In this document: in pieces, positions 23,701 through 30,801 of the stretch
Layout: each line of letters opens with the position of its first letter
Position numbering within the stretch: the stretch's first letter is position 1
DNA from: Ruminococcus sp. FC2018
Lineage (GTDB): Bacteria; Bacillota; Clostridia; Oscillospirales; Ruminococcaceae
Assembly: GCF_000621805.1 (NCBI RefSeq)
Contig: NZ_JHXH01000002.1
Coordinates: 176,538-240,537 of the forward strand
Reading direction: 5' to 3'
DNA: 64,000 nt
The notes under the pieces: generated by a model
Seen by the model: the letters and a program-made list of their open reading frames with translations, nothing else
The model's database searches: none
Told to the model about the DNA's origin: nothing
Position numbers and translations under genes: made by a program

Positions 23701-26092
23701 GTCTCTTCAGGAATGGGATCTTAACGCCGGCGCAGGCGGAGATGATATCTATCTGCATTACGGAAATGCCTTTGATTCCACCAAAACTGAGGTCGTTCCC
23801 GAGGAGAATGACCCCGAGTATTACCCCTATTGCTACACGATAGAAAAGAAGGTATATCTCCTCGACTCAAAGACCTATGAGATTTACGGTATCAATGGTG
23901 ATAACAGGCATTTTAACTTCTCATCAAATCAGCAAACCGAATTTTTGAGCAGAATGCAGAACAGCGCTATGAGAGACGAGCTGTACGATGCAGGACTGCT
24001 CAGAGATGAGGATATGTTCAATGACCTGAAAAATCTCCCTCTGAGTACAAGTATGATCAGAAATAAAACTTCAAATCCTATCACTGGTAAATCAGATTAC
24101 TGGACTGAGGAGATTAATGTCAGTGCTATCGAAAGCGCGGGAAAGAGCACGGTCAATTACAATCCTGCCGCTAAGGCCGTAGGAACATACGATACTATCA
24201 ACGGTGATGTCAGATATCAAGAGTTCCTTATGCTTGCAGCAGTTGACACTGATTACTCTGCAACACTGCCTGTTGAATCCGATTATGCAAAGGAACTTGC
24301 AAGCAAGTTTGAAAACAACAAGCTGTCATACATAATGGATATCGGCGGAAGCTATACAACAAGCAAAGCCTCCAAGGTGATATTCTATAATGCCAACGGA
24401 AGTATTGCAGGCTATGCAAGCGTTGCCGACACAAATCCTTCAACAAATCCGCTCAACGGCGACACATACTACGAGCTGAGCCTGAGCAATGTTGCAAGCG
24501 CAGCAGCCGCTGAGGCACTGACAGCAAGGTTCTACTTCAACGAGCAGGACTATATAGACCTTACCCCGTATAAATCAGCGACCTTCACAGTGACCTGGCA
24601 GAATGCTGACGGAACAGTGCTTGAAACAGACGAGCGTGTTCCTTACGGCACAACACCGCAGTATAACGGTGCAGAGCCCAAGAAGGCAGCAGACAACGAT
24701 TATGTTTACATATTCAAGGGCTGGAGTCCCGAGGTCAAGGGCGTAACGGCTGACACAGCCTATATTGCGACCTATGATGCATTCCCGAGAAACAACACCG
24801 TAACTGTTGTGGCAAAGGACGTAAACGGAAACGATGTTCCTGCAAATCTGACAGGCGGCGGAGCATATGAATACGGTGCATCGGCTACCTTAACTGCTCC
24901 CCAGATCGTTGGATACAACTTCATGGGCTGGTATGACAGCCAGGGCGAAAGACTCTTTAGCTCATCGAACACCTATAACTTTACTGTTACCGAGTCGGTA
25001 GACCTTATTGCTAAGTACAAGGCTATCGCAAAGGTAAGAGTACAGATCAACGGCGGCAGAAGCTATATGATCGGTGACGAGGAGTTCTCGAACACCTATT
25101 ATAACACTCATCTCCTCGGTGAGAGAATTACTATCAGATCGCTTGAAGACAATTTTGCATTCTGGCAGAATGACTACGGAATGGTAGTATCTCGCTCCAA
25201 GGAGTACACATTTACCGTAACAGGCGAAGATAAGATACTTGCCGTTACAAACACTGTAATGAACACAAAGGTATCTATCGTCTGGGAGTCTGCATACAAC
25301 CAGATAATCAAGAGCATTCAGCTTAAACCTGACCAGACCACTGATGAGCCTGATCTTCCGACCTACAACGGAAACAAGGCACTTGGCTGGGATTACAACT
25401 GCGACGGTGTATATGACAGCAAGGATACTCTTGAAAGAGCAAAGGAGATCGCAGGTGAGAACACCGGCAAGGTCATCATTGTAAAGCCGATCTATGAGCT
25501 CAATAACAACACCTACATCATAACCGTCAACGACGGTGCTATCACCTCCGGTGAAGCAAACGCTGACGGAACATTCACTCAGAACACTGTTGTCAGCGTA
25601 ACAGCTAATGAGCCTATCGCAGGCCAGAAGTTCAGCCACTGGAGAGACGGCGCTTACAGCGTACTGAGCTACAACAAGACCTACTCGTTCTACGCTGACA
25701 GAAACCTGACGCTCTACGCTGTATATGTGGATGCAAGTGAAATAGTTGATGCTGTTGGTACAACAGAGATAATCAATATGTTCAAGGATACCGAGAACAA
25801 AAAGCTGATCTTTGTATCCTTAAGTACAGTTCCCGAGGGCTGCAAGATCGACAGAGCCGGTGTTATCGCTACAAGTGATGCAAAGGTGGCAGCAAATCCC
25901 GATACATTTAGTGTGGATAGTGCAACATTTGTAAGAGGCGATGCAACTGAAAAGAATTCTTGTCGTTTCACCTGGACAAAGAGCAAGGTCAATGTTGGTG
26001 ATACGTGGTATGTAAGAGCATATCTTGCATATACCGATAAAGCCGGTAATACACATGAGTTGCTTGGTGATATAGTTTCACAGACTATGTAA
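20786..26092 (+). CDS. Giant surface-type repeat protein lacking a signal peptide (1768 aa)
   Basis: The N-terminal third has several beta domains (residues 1-340) and a coiled-coil/helical section (about 365-640; KQLNKIIGMIENMQKTLDAH). Next come tandem MABP/beta-prism-like repeats (about 665-1020). These are marked by YTVVDYDLNSG, YLGYTTTDNYSEAI, LNAGAGGDDIWMHQ and LNAGAGGDDIYLHY. The C-terminal part (about 1260-1680) has InlB/Listeria-Bacteroides-type repeats such as FKGWSPEVKGVTADTAYIATY and FMGWYD. The architecture is that of a secreted adhesin or toxin-like protein. However, there is no signal peptide, no ribosome site, and the frame starts exactly at a 20-bp repeat beside a pseudogene. 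It is probably 5'-truncated or fused. No wall anchor is visible. Confidence 0.75.
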   Translation: MILVDNSASAQSSRNAAVDTAAVNYDLSASDMTMTADLSYVVSDTEENTVTLTLEGGTFKEGIGTDDIRLDNAFAQMTVEDAAASGNTLTLKLKGTPVKNEQVNIYEAGTIVVLASGISDAKDYVTAKVPVQTPFIGFDAKTIKVSDGKVTADIIVYQKGVAALTKDDITVEGVSVTAAEVKDDHTVALTMEADVKSVNEFAALVNGKKLTVGGEESTAALSEVYFMGYLDYAEQNGDNLDLTVDLCSFNGNFAANASADMVSFGGDFKGAKVKSVKVNDGDAVLALSVPANGMTPENFEFNGEVTFAPAAFENAWGEKPAAAVTDKNFYNGTAMERAYQPQGELDASTLLDIQKYTRGLDTTFGAVCYYGQIGIQVLQGAKAILEACGVLESEHAAVMKQLNKIIGMIENMQKTLDAHTLELKKIEEHLSKQDLKEYDIVYRNLNNALKGLQGTLRDAKKAYALTYWVKGDVLPTGYAITDASGKELASDAEIPDDYKISTSDGLKNPSDVFGKILDLDTATDAQVGEYNQAILDYIADQASKNNPVFTQFNNNVAGFELALSNALDLVNNVGSSYQPFDAFDTYCAQHYNFDSQSYGPRVAIRENAAVTFTQSMAVLGVLKNIAKTPEQSNYIGMNKKYHAAMEKIDSSVPAGHGTDEILAYPHGGTETEVSTGKYIKDVKLAGEETSAAAKNDLIMEGYTVVDYDLNSGIYGGKKIYLGYTTTDNYSEAIKDFRVIETSAKPSSMLIDDKWYYLCPYMGHSDFTSGKGDLNASAGGADLVIYYTKTETTDKRAVERVSFGGAWDRGTSATMQRVYDKDGTTVRELNAGAGGDDIWMHQYKTRNSAGEQEYISELNLASCWSNGGDDAKNELKNAGYTVLDYDLNNGAGGAYIYLGYKTTTDKSQAITKMYLSGTKNDQGIVVDGVEYAALNNMVNLNSGKNASKIYLYYSKRTTDEPLTSLWFNNYKTGSLQEWDLNAGAGGDDIYLHYGNAFDSTKTEVVPEENDPEYYPYCYTIEKKVYLLDSKTYEIYGINGDNRHFNFSSNQQTEFLSRMQNSAMRDELYDAGLLRDEDMFNDLKNLPLSTSMIRNKTSNPITGKSDYWTEEINVSAIESAGKSTVNYNPAAKAVGTYDTINGDVRYQEFLMLAAVDTDYSATLPVESDYAKELASKFENNKLSYIMDIGGSYTTSKASKVIFYNANGSIAGYASVADTNPSTNPLNGDTYYELSLSNVASAAAAEALTARFYFNEQDYIDLTPYKSATFTVTWQNADGTVLETDERVPYGTTPQYNGAEPKKAADNDYVYIFKGWSPEVKGVTADTAYIATYDAFPRNNTVTVVAKDVNGNDVPANLTGGGAYEYGASATLTAPQIVGYNFMGWYDSQGERLFSSSNTYNFTVTESVDLIAKYKAIAKVRVQINGGRSYMIGDEEFSNTYYNTHLLGERITIRSLEDNFAFWQNDYGMVVSRSKEYTFTVTGEDKILAVTNTVMNTKVSIVWESAYNQIIKSIQLKPDQTTDEPDLPTYNGNKALGWDYNCDGVYDSKDTLERAKEIAGENTGKVIIVKPIYELNNNTYIITVNDGAITSGEANADGTFTQNTVVSVTANEPIAGQKFSHWRDGAYSVLSYNKTYSFYADRNLTLYAVYVDASEIVDAVGTTEIINMFKDTENKKLIFVSLSTVPEGCKIDRAGVIATSDAKVAANPDTFSVDSATFVRGDATEKNSCRFTWTKSKVNVGDTWYVRAYLAYTDKAGNTHELLGDIVSQTM

Positions 26093-26109
26093 TTTAGGGG
26101 GCGAAATAA

Positions 26110-26214
26110 ATGAAAGAATATAAAGAGATCGAGCTTGAGATAATCAGATTTGAAACTGATGATGTAATTACTGAAAGTAATCCTGACATTCATGATGGCG
26201 GAGCCGGTGACTGA
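26110..26214 (+). CDS. 34-aa peptide, possible ribosomal-peptide precursor
   Basis: ATG lies 17 nt after the large gene's stop, behind GGGGGCGAAATAA. The peptide starts MKEYKEIELEIIRFETDDVI and ends in an Asn/Pro/Asp and Gly-rich tail (HDGGAGD). A conserved hydrophobic/acidic leader of the E-I-I-x-F-E-T-x-D-V-I type followed by a short variable Gly/Ser-rich tail is a recurring pattern in small Firmicute peptides. It resembles leader-core precursors. No modification enzyme is adjacent. Expressed presumably with the 1768-aa gene, before a strong terminator. Confidence 0.6.
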   Translation: MKEYKEIELEIIRFETDDVITESNPDIHDGGAGD

Positions 26215-26241
26215 TTACTGATTTTAACATCAATTTCTGAG

Positions 26242-26270
26242 GGAGACGGGGATATCCCGTCTCCTTTTTC
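26242..26270 (+). terminator. Intrinsic terminator after the 34-aa peptide
   Basis: GGAGACGGG / CCCGTCTCC perfect stem followed by TTTTTC. Confidence 0.88.
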
Positions 26271-26287
26271 TTGAAAGAGAGATGTGT

Positions 26288-27106
26288 ATGAAGAAAACTA
26301 TTTGTATGGTGATCGCTGCGCTTTTCGCAGCGGTGACGCTTGCCTTCACAGCATTTGCCGATGATACGAAATATTCTCACGGGTATTTCTATTACCATGT
26401 CCATGAGGGCTATGTTTCGATATGCGGCTATTTCGGCGACGAAAAGTCGGTCGAGATACCCGCCAGCATTGCAGGCAGACCTGTCTCGGAAATAGAACAT
26501 AATGCTTTCAAAGGCTGCAGCTGCATTGAGCAGATAGAAGTTCCCGATACTATAATGTATTCTTATGATGATTCATTTGCGGGGGCAAGCTCGCTTAAAA
26601 CGATAAGCTGCAAATCTGCTGAGGTGAAGATAATTGCCCCAAAGGGCGTTGAGGTGATCTACCCCGGCGGAAAGCAGAGCACAAAGGAAACTGCGGCAAC
26701 CAAATCAACAACAGCAGGCACGAAACAAACTGCTGCAACAACAAACAAGTCATCAGCCGCTCAGAAGGGGACAAATCCAACAAGCAGTTCATCAGGCAGC
26801 GTGACAGTTACTACACAGTCGACAACGTCACAAACAAAAGGCATATCTGACAGCGGATATGAAGATGACAGCATACCTGACACAAGCACTTTGGACGAAA
26901 GCAAGTCTGATAGCTCGCAAAGCGAAAGCTCTGTTGGATCGGATAGCAGCGTGTCTGCTAAAGACTCGGTGTCCAAGGCTGAGGAATCCTCAACGGCAGA
27001 GGAAAAAAGCAGTTCCGCAGGAAGTGTGATAATAATAGCCCTCGCCTGTGCAGCCGTAGCTGCTGCGGTAATTGCTATGCTTACTTATAAGAAGAAAAAA
27101 GGTTGA
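26288..27106 (+). CDS. Membrane-anchored LRR_5 (BspA-like) surface protein with Ser/Thr stalk
   Basis: Start taken at ATG 26288 (GAGAG 7 nt upstream); 272 aa. Signal peptide to about residue 24 (LAFTAFA). A short leucine-rich domain of the BspA/LRR_5 type follows (about 30-118; VEIPASIAGRPVSEIEHNAF then GCSCIEQIEVPD). A 120-residue Ser/Thr/Lys-rich stalk leads to a C-terminal membrane helix (IIIALACAAVAAAVIAML) and a KKKKG tail. It therefore hangs from the membrane with a small binding domain outside. Ligand unknown. It has terminators on both sides and no clear promoter, so it may be reached by read-through from the giant gene. Confidence 0.82.
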   Translation: MKKTICMVIAALFAAVTLAFTAFADDTKYSHGYFYYHVHEGYVSICGYFGDEKSVEIPASIAGRPVSEIEHNAFKGCSCIEQIEVPDTIMYSYDDSFAGASSLKTISCKSAEVKIIAPKGVEVIYPGGKQSTKETAATKSTTAGTKQTAATTNKSSAAQKGTNPTSSSSGSVTVTTQSTTSQTKGISDSGYEDDSIPDTSTLDESKSDSSQSESSVGSDSSVSAKDSVSKAEESSTAEEKSSSAGSVIIIALACAAVAAAVIAMLTYKKKKG

Positions 27107-27123
27107 CTTGTTGACCTGAACTA

Positions 27124-27160
27124 AAAACGAGAATTGCATTTAAGCGATTCTCGCTTTTTA
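27124..27160 (+). terminator. Intrinsic terminator after the LRR_5 gene
   Basis: CGAGAAT / ATTCTCG arms with inner GC pair, followed by CTTTTTATT. Confidence 0.8.
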
Positions 27161-27190
27161 TTACATAATAATAGTATGAGAATACGAAAC

Positions 27191-27210
27191 TACGACCTTC
27201 GGGTCATAAG
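27191..27210 (+). other. Degenerate tRNA-fMet attachment-site fragment
   Basis: TACGACCTTCGGGTCATAAG differs at 2 of 20 positions from the attL core at 32641-32660, in the same orientation. It could be a leftover attachment site from an older element. It can also fold as a hairpin with a TTCG loop before a T-rich tract, so a terminator is an alternative reading. Confidence 0.45.
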
Positions 27211-27243
27211 TTTTGCTTTTTGCACGGGTATGTAAAAAGAAAA

Positions 27244-27268
27244 AACGTCCGTAATAGTTACGAACGTT
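27244..27268 (-). terminator. Terminator of the microprotein operon
   Basis: AACGT-C-CGTAA / TTACG-A-ACGTT. On the minus strand it is followed by TTTTTTCTTTTT. Confidence 0.78.
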
Positions 27269-27306
27269 TTGTTGATTTTCTCCTTTTCGGTTGTTTTGTT
27301 TTTATT

Positions 27307-27375
27307 TCAGTGTGTGAAGTGAACGAGGCACATAACTCCGCTAGCTGCTGCAAGAATTCCCATGAATACGAACAT
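27307..27375 (-). CDS. Microprotein 3 of the operon (22 aa, hydrophobic)
   Basis: ATG at 27375 lies 8 nt after AAAGGAGGAAA, the same ribosome-site context as the two genes before it. The peptide begins MFVFMGILAAASGVM and ends with His, Phe, Thr, His. It is a single short hydrophobic helix and the least certain of the three. Its strict conservation of the ribosome site and position in the operon favour translation. Confidence 0.55.
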   Translation of the reverse strand: MFVFMGILAAASGVMCLVHFTH

Positions 27376-27414
27376 ATTTGCTTTCCTCCTTTCTGTTATA
27401 TTTTATATCCGATC

Positions 27415-27501
27415 TTATCTTTTGCTGATGATTGACATTGTTATGATCGCACTTGTCTCAAAGCCAATGATCGCTGCTCCAATAATGATACCTGCTATCA
27501 T
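27415..27501 (-). CDS. Microprotein 2 of the operon (28 aa, hydrophobic)
   Basis: ATG at 27501 lies behind GAAAGGAGGAAAGCGA. The peptide begins MIAGIIIGAAIIGFETSAII and ends SKR. It is one hydrophobic, Ile/Gly/Ala-rich helix with a basic end. Together with genes 1 and 3 it forms a compact transcript of about 430 nt. Peptides of this shape occur among phenol-soluble-modulin-like, type I toxin and membrane-regulator peptides; the class cannot be chosen from sequence. Confidence 0.65.
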   Translation of the reverse strand: MIAGIIIGAAIIGFETSAIITMSIISKR

Positions 27502-27537
27502 TTCGCTTTCCTCCTTTCTGATGATTTATTTTACCGC

Positions 27538-27627
27538 TTATATTTTGCTTACAAGATAAATTGCAAAAGTACCGAGTCCGGCTGCCGCTGCTGCCGTGAG
27601 TCCGGCTACTGCTACTGCTGTGATCAT
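27538..27627 (-). CDS. Microprotein 1 of the operon (29 aa, hydrophobic)
   Basis: ATG at 27627 follows AAAGGAGAG by 7 nt and is the first frame after the shared promoter. The peptide begins MITAVAVAGLTAAAAAGLGT and ends YLVSKI, an Ala/Val/Gly-rich membrane helix with a basic end. It shares the MI(T/A/S) start and hydrophobic style with microprotein 2 and with the 31-aa peptide at 10993. The divergent TetR gene and a 16-bp inverted repeat upstream suggest tight control. Confidence 0.65.
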   Translation of the reverse strand: MITAVAVAGLTAAAAAGLGTFAIYLVSKI

Positions 27628-27674
27628 TTCATTTCTCTCCTTTCTGTTTTGTTTGTTTCCCTTGCTGTGTCTAT

Positions 27675-27703
27675 ATAATAACACGCATTTACGCCATTTT
27701 CAA
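27675..27703 (-). promoter_or_regulatory. Promoter P1 of the microprotein operon
   Basis: On the minus strand: TTGAAA (27703-27698), 17 bp, TATTAT (27680-27675), embedded in ATGCGTGTTATTATATAGAC. This and about 100 bp upstream are closely similar to the promoter of the 547-aa protein gene (30651-30760). Confidence 0.8.
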
Positions 27704-27722
27704 TGAGCAAAGCAGCGCACGT

Positions 27723-27770
27723 TTGTTGCTTAACGAACACCACTGCGACAGGGCGTTGGTTAAGCAACAA
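27723..27770. promoter_or_regulatory. 16-bp inverted repeat, probable TetR-family operator
   Basis: TTGTTGCTTAACGAAC (27723-27738) and GTTGGTTAAGCAACAA (27755-27770) are complementary at 15 of 16 positions, separated by 16 bp. They lie between the microprotein promoter and the divergent TetR gene. A weaker version (GTTGCTTATGCAAC ... GTTCGCTAAGCAAC) lies before the 547-aa gene. Autogenous TetR control of both sides is the simplest reading. Confidence 0.7.
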
Positions 27771-27796
27771 AACACATATAAATTGTCGCAGAACTA

Positions 27797-27825
27797 TTGC
27801 AAAACAGAAAAAAATATGCTATACT
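27797..27825 (+). promoter_or_regulatory. Promoter of the TetR gene
   Basis: TTGCAA (27797-27802), 17 bp, TATACT (27820-27825). The inverted repeat lies just upstream. Confidence 0.7.
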
Positions 27826-27869
27826 TGACGCGGAAACAACAATATTAATTATAAAGAGAGGTAATGACT

Positions 27870-28436
27870 ATGCCTGAAAAATCGACAGACCGCCGTGCGT
27901 TAAAGACCAGAAAGGCTCTTACCAACGCTCTTGCTGAGCTGCTTACCGAAAAGCAGCTCCACAAGATAACCGTTCAGGAAATATGCGATAAAGCCGAACT
28001 GAACAGAGGCACTCTGTACAGGCACTATCTTGATGTGTACGACCTTTACGATAAGATAGAAAATGAGACTATCGTGGCATTTGCATTGCTTCTTTTAGAT
28101 GTACAGGATCAGTCCACAGATGAATTCTTCAGAAAGATAATAGATTATATCTCCCACAACCGCAGCATTTTTAAAATGGTGTTCAGTCCCAATACAACAG
28201 GTCAGCTGCGAATAAAGCTGTGCAGCATCATCAAAGGTGTTTTCCAGCAGAAACAGATAGAAAAAGAAGGCGCTCAGAGGCTTGATGAAACAGAGCTGGA
28301 GCTTATGTGCTCATATCGAGCGCAGGGCTGTGCTGCCATAATCTCTGACTGGGTCACTGGAGATTTCAAAGAGCCTGAGGACGTTATTGTGAAGATCATT
28401 TCAAAGCTTGACAGCAACACCGAAAAATTATTCTGA
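27870..28436 (+). CDS. TetR-family transcriptional regulator
   Basis: Start at the ATG 8 nt after GAGAGG; 188 aa. The N-terminal helix-turn-helix is typical: KTRKALTNALAELLTEKQLH, then ITVQEICDKAELNRGTLYRHY. The C-terminal helical domain (about 65-188) resembles TetR_C-type ligand or dimer domains seen in Firmicute DhaS-like regulators. It is divergent from the microprotein operon and flanked by a strong inverted repeat. It probably represses the microproteins and perhaps the 547-aa protein gene, which has a similar site. Effector unknown. Confidence 0.9.
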   Translation: MPEKSTDRRALKTRKALTNALAELLTEKQLHKITVQEICDKAELNRGTLYRHYLDVYDLYDKIENETIVAFALLLLDVQDQSTDEFFRKIIDYISHNRSIFKMVFSPNTTGQLRIKLCSIIKGVFQQKQIEKEGAQRLDETELELMCSYRAQGCAAIISDWVTGDFKEPEDVIVKIISKLDSNTEKLF

Positions 28437-28443
28437 ACATAAA

Positions 28444-28494
28444 AACAGCACCCATACCCCGTTTGTTACAAGGGTAAAGGTGCTGTTGTTTTTT
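28444..28494. terminator. Bidirectional terminator between TetR and the STAS gene
   Basis: AACAGCACC / GGTGCTGTT outer stem with inner ATACCC / GGGTA pairing, then TTTTTT. A-rich sequence on the left serves the opposite strand. Confidence 0.78.
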
Positions 28495-28792
28495 ATCTGA
28501 TGTCAAACACGTCGCTCAATCCTGTGAGTTTAAATACTTTCATATTCTCATCTGATACATTTTTAAGTGTCATTGTTCCCCCGTGGGCATCAAGCGTTTG
28601 CAGCGAAGCGACCAGAACACGCAAGCCCGCACTGGATATGTATTTGAGCTTTTCCATATCGATCGTCAGGTTATCTATGCTTTTCAGCTCCGGCCTCAGC
28701 TTTTCTTCAAGCTGCGGCGATGAATTTACATCGAGCTTACCGTCAAGCTCCACGGTCAGTTTATTCCTGAGCTTTGTCATTTTGATCTCCAT
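28493..28792 (-). CDS. STAS-domain anti-sigma factor antagonist
   Basis: 99 aa, started by ATG 28792 behind AGGAGGG and overlapping the phosphatase gene by 32 nt. ELDGKLDVNSSPQLEEKL and YISSAGLRVLVASL are SpoIIAA/RsbV hallmarks, with the phosphorylatable Ser in the SSAGLR loop. In such systems the unphosphorylated form captures a kinase/anti-sigma factor and frees its partner. The neighbouring PP2C phosphatase would dephosphorylate it. No kinase/anti-sigma gene lies in the window, so the partner must be elsewhere. Confidence 0.92.
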   Translation of the reverse strand: MEIKMTKLRNKLTVELDGKLDVNSSPQLEEKLRPELKSIDNLTIDMEKLKYISSAGLRVLVASLQTLDAHGGTMTLKNVSDENMKVFKLTGLSDVFDIR

Positions 28793-30572
28793 TGTTATCC
28801 CTCCTGTTATCTTTTAAGGTTACAGCAAGCATTGTCAGATCGTCAAACTGCTGTGCCTGCCCGACAAACTCGTTGACCTGCGCATGGACGCTTTCAAGAA
28901 GTTCTTTGGGCAGTTTGCCTTTGTTTGCACACAGCACTTGTGTGATCCTTTGCTCGCCAAATTGTTCATCATCAGTATTTGCCGCCTCTGCCACGCCGTC
29001 GGTGTACACAAAAAGCGTACCGCCCTTTTGCAGCGCAAACTCGTATTGTGTATATCTGGCGTTATCGAACAAGCCTGCTATCAGTCCGTGTGGCTCTTCA
29101 AGCATAGCAAATTCGCCGCCCGGCTGATGTATTATCGGTATTTCGTGCCCGGCATTGACGGCAGTTACTTTGCCTGTTGATATTTCAAGGATGCCCAGCC
29201 AGACTGTGACGAACATCTTTTGCTTATTGTTTGCGCAGATAGTCTGATTTGCCCTCTCCATTACCTCTTTGGGCGACAGCCCCATCATTGTAAGGTTTCG
29301 GATAAGGTTTTTGGACATCATCATAAACAGCGCCGCAGGAACGCCCTTTCCCGAAACATCGGCAATAACAAGTGCAAGGTGGTAATCGTCCACAAGGAAG
29401 AAATCATAGAAATCTCCGCCGACCTCCTTTGCGGGAGTCATAGAGGCATAGATGTCAAAATCCTCTCTGCCCGGGAAAGCAGGGAAATCGCTGGGAAGCT
29501 GGTCTGCCTGTATCTTTTTTGCCATCTCCAGTTCCGCAGCAGCCCTTTCTCGTTCTCCCGTGAGCTTTACCATCTCACTGGTGTAATACTCGATCTCCTT
29601 TGCAAGCCCTGATATATCTTCCGACAAAAGACCAAACTCGTTTTTCTCCTTTATCTGTGTCATCTGGGAGATGACCTTTCCGCTGTCCTTGTCTTGGGTA
29701 TATTCACGCACGACACGCTGGATCTTTTTGATAGGTGAGACCGCTCTGCTGTATATGATATATTGCATCAGAATAATAACGAACAGCAGCCCGGCCAATA
29801 TTATCATAAAAACTATACGAAGATTGAACAGGACTTGGGCACGGAAATCGTCCCAGTTCGATGCGACACCGAAAACAGCTTTGACCTCACCGTTGACAGC
29901 GATCGGTATATAGCATATATAATAGTTGCCCTCATCAGGAAAATCCTTTGCTCTTTCAAATACTGAATTTTCCATGGGATTATTCATAAGTTTTTTGATA
30001 CCCGAATGGTCGGAAAGGTCAAAATCAAAACGTTCTCCCGTCTTTTTGCAGGTACCATGCGAATAAAACGCATATATGACTGTTCCCATATACTGTTCAC
30101 TCGTATCCATGATAAACGAGTATGTCTGTTTAGTATTGTAAAACGACAGGGTATAGTCCGCAAATATATCAACGATATTGTTTTGGGTGATCTTGGCATA
30201 AGCCCTTTCGATCAGTTCGGAATGCCCCGACACTTCATCTGTATAGCTTTCCGGCTTGTGACCGAGCTGATCCACAAAATCATTATAGGCTTTACTCTCT
30301 TCCTCTGTGAGCTTTTCATTCATCACATCGGGGTGCTCCTCACAGTATTTCAGATACCAGTTCAGATCTTTATCCAGTATTTCATTCAAACGGACAAATG
30401 AAGAATACGCTGCATCCTCTATATAGACATTCTGTGCTTTAAGGTATTCGTCTATCGAAACACTGTACATCAGCCACATTATCCCCACAGTTATCAGCAG
30501 GAAGATAGGGATCAGTATGATGCTTATCTGAAAGAACAGTTTATTGTTTTTGATCTTACCGTTCTTTTTCAT
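28761..30572 (-). CDS. Membrane sensor PP2C/SpoIIE-type phosphatase
   Basis: Start at ATG 30572 (GGGGG 8 nt upstream), 603 aa. TM1 about 15-37, extracellular sensor to about 235, TM2 to about 262, then HAMP (SRAVSPIKKIQ) and a linker helix (GERERAAAELEMAKKIQAD). The catalytic SpoIIE domain follows (about 370-590), with metal-binding motifs KEVGGDFYDFF, VIADVSGKGVPAALFM and LFVYTDGVAEA. Sensor through HAMP is homologous to the histidine kinase at 16494, so the same stimulus may feed two outputs. Its substrate is presumably the STAS protein encoded next. It is divergent from the 547-aa gene. Confidence 0.92.
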   Translation of the reverse strand: MKKNGKIKNNKLFFQISIILIPIFLLITVGIMWLMYSVSIDEYLKAQNVYIEDAAYSSFVRLNEILDKDLNWYLKYCEEHPDVMNEKLTEEESKAYNDFVDQLGHKPESYTDEVSGHSELIERAYAKITQNNIVDIFADYTLSFYNTKQTYSFIMDTSEQYMGTVIYAFYSHGTCKKTGERFDFDLSDHSGIKKLMNNPMENSVFERAKDFPDEGNYYICYIPIAVNGEVKAVFGVASNWDDFRAQVLFNLRIVFMIILAGLLFVIILMQYIIYSRAVSPIKKIQRVVREYTQDKDSGKVISQMTQIKEKNEFGLLSEDISGLAKEIEYYTSEMVKLTGERERAAAELEMAKKIQADQLPSDFPAFPGREDFDIYASMTPAKEVGGDFYDFFLVDDYHLALVIADVSGKGVPAALFMMMSKNLIRNLTMMGLSPKEVMERANQTICANNKQKMFVTVWLGILEISTGKVTAVNAGHEIPIIHQPGGEFAMLEEPHGLIAGLFDNARYTQYEFALQKGGTLFVYTDGVAEAANTDDEQFGEQRITQVLCANKGKLPKELLESVHAQVNEFVGQAQQFDDLTMLAVTLKDNRRDNNGDQNDKAQE

Positions 30573-30650
30573 GCGCTGCCCCCTTTCCCTCACCTTTGAA
30601 ATGTATTATAACATATCCGATCATATTTTGCAACATTTATATTCGTATAT

Positions 30651-30744
30651 GTTGCTTATGCAACAGCTTGTCGCAGCTTTGTTCGCTAAGCAACAAGAAC
30701 GCAATTTATTGCCCATTGAATAGTGCGCAAATGCGTGTTATTAT
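30651..30744 (+). promoter_or_regulatory. Promoter P2 and upstream inverted repeat of the 547-aa protein gene
   Basis: TTGAAT (30716-30721), 17 bp, TATTAT (30739-30744), inside ATGCGTGTTATTATATAGAC. That 20-mer is identical to P1. Imperfect inverted arms GTTGCTTATGCAAC (30651) and GTTCGCTAAGCAAC (30681) lie at the same distance from the -35 as in P1, and TGTCGCAG between the arms is also shared. Confidence 0.8.
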
Positions 30745-30801
30745 ATAGACACAGAAAGGGAAACAGACCCGATAAACAAGAACAAAACGGAGGAAACTGA
30801 A

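Noticed and set aside
27191..27236. Plain terminator explanation for the 27191 tRNA-like motif
   Set aside because: Not fully rejected as a hairpin, but an 18/20 match to the attachment core is unlikely by chance, so the terminator reading alone was not accepted.
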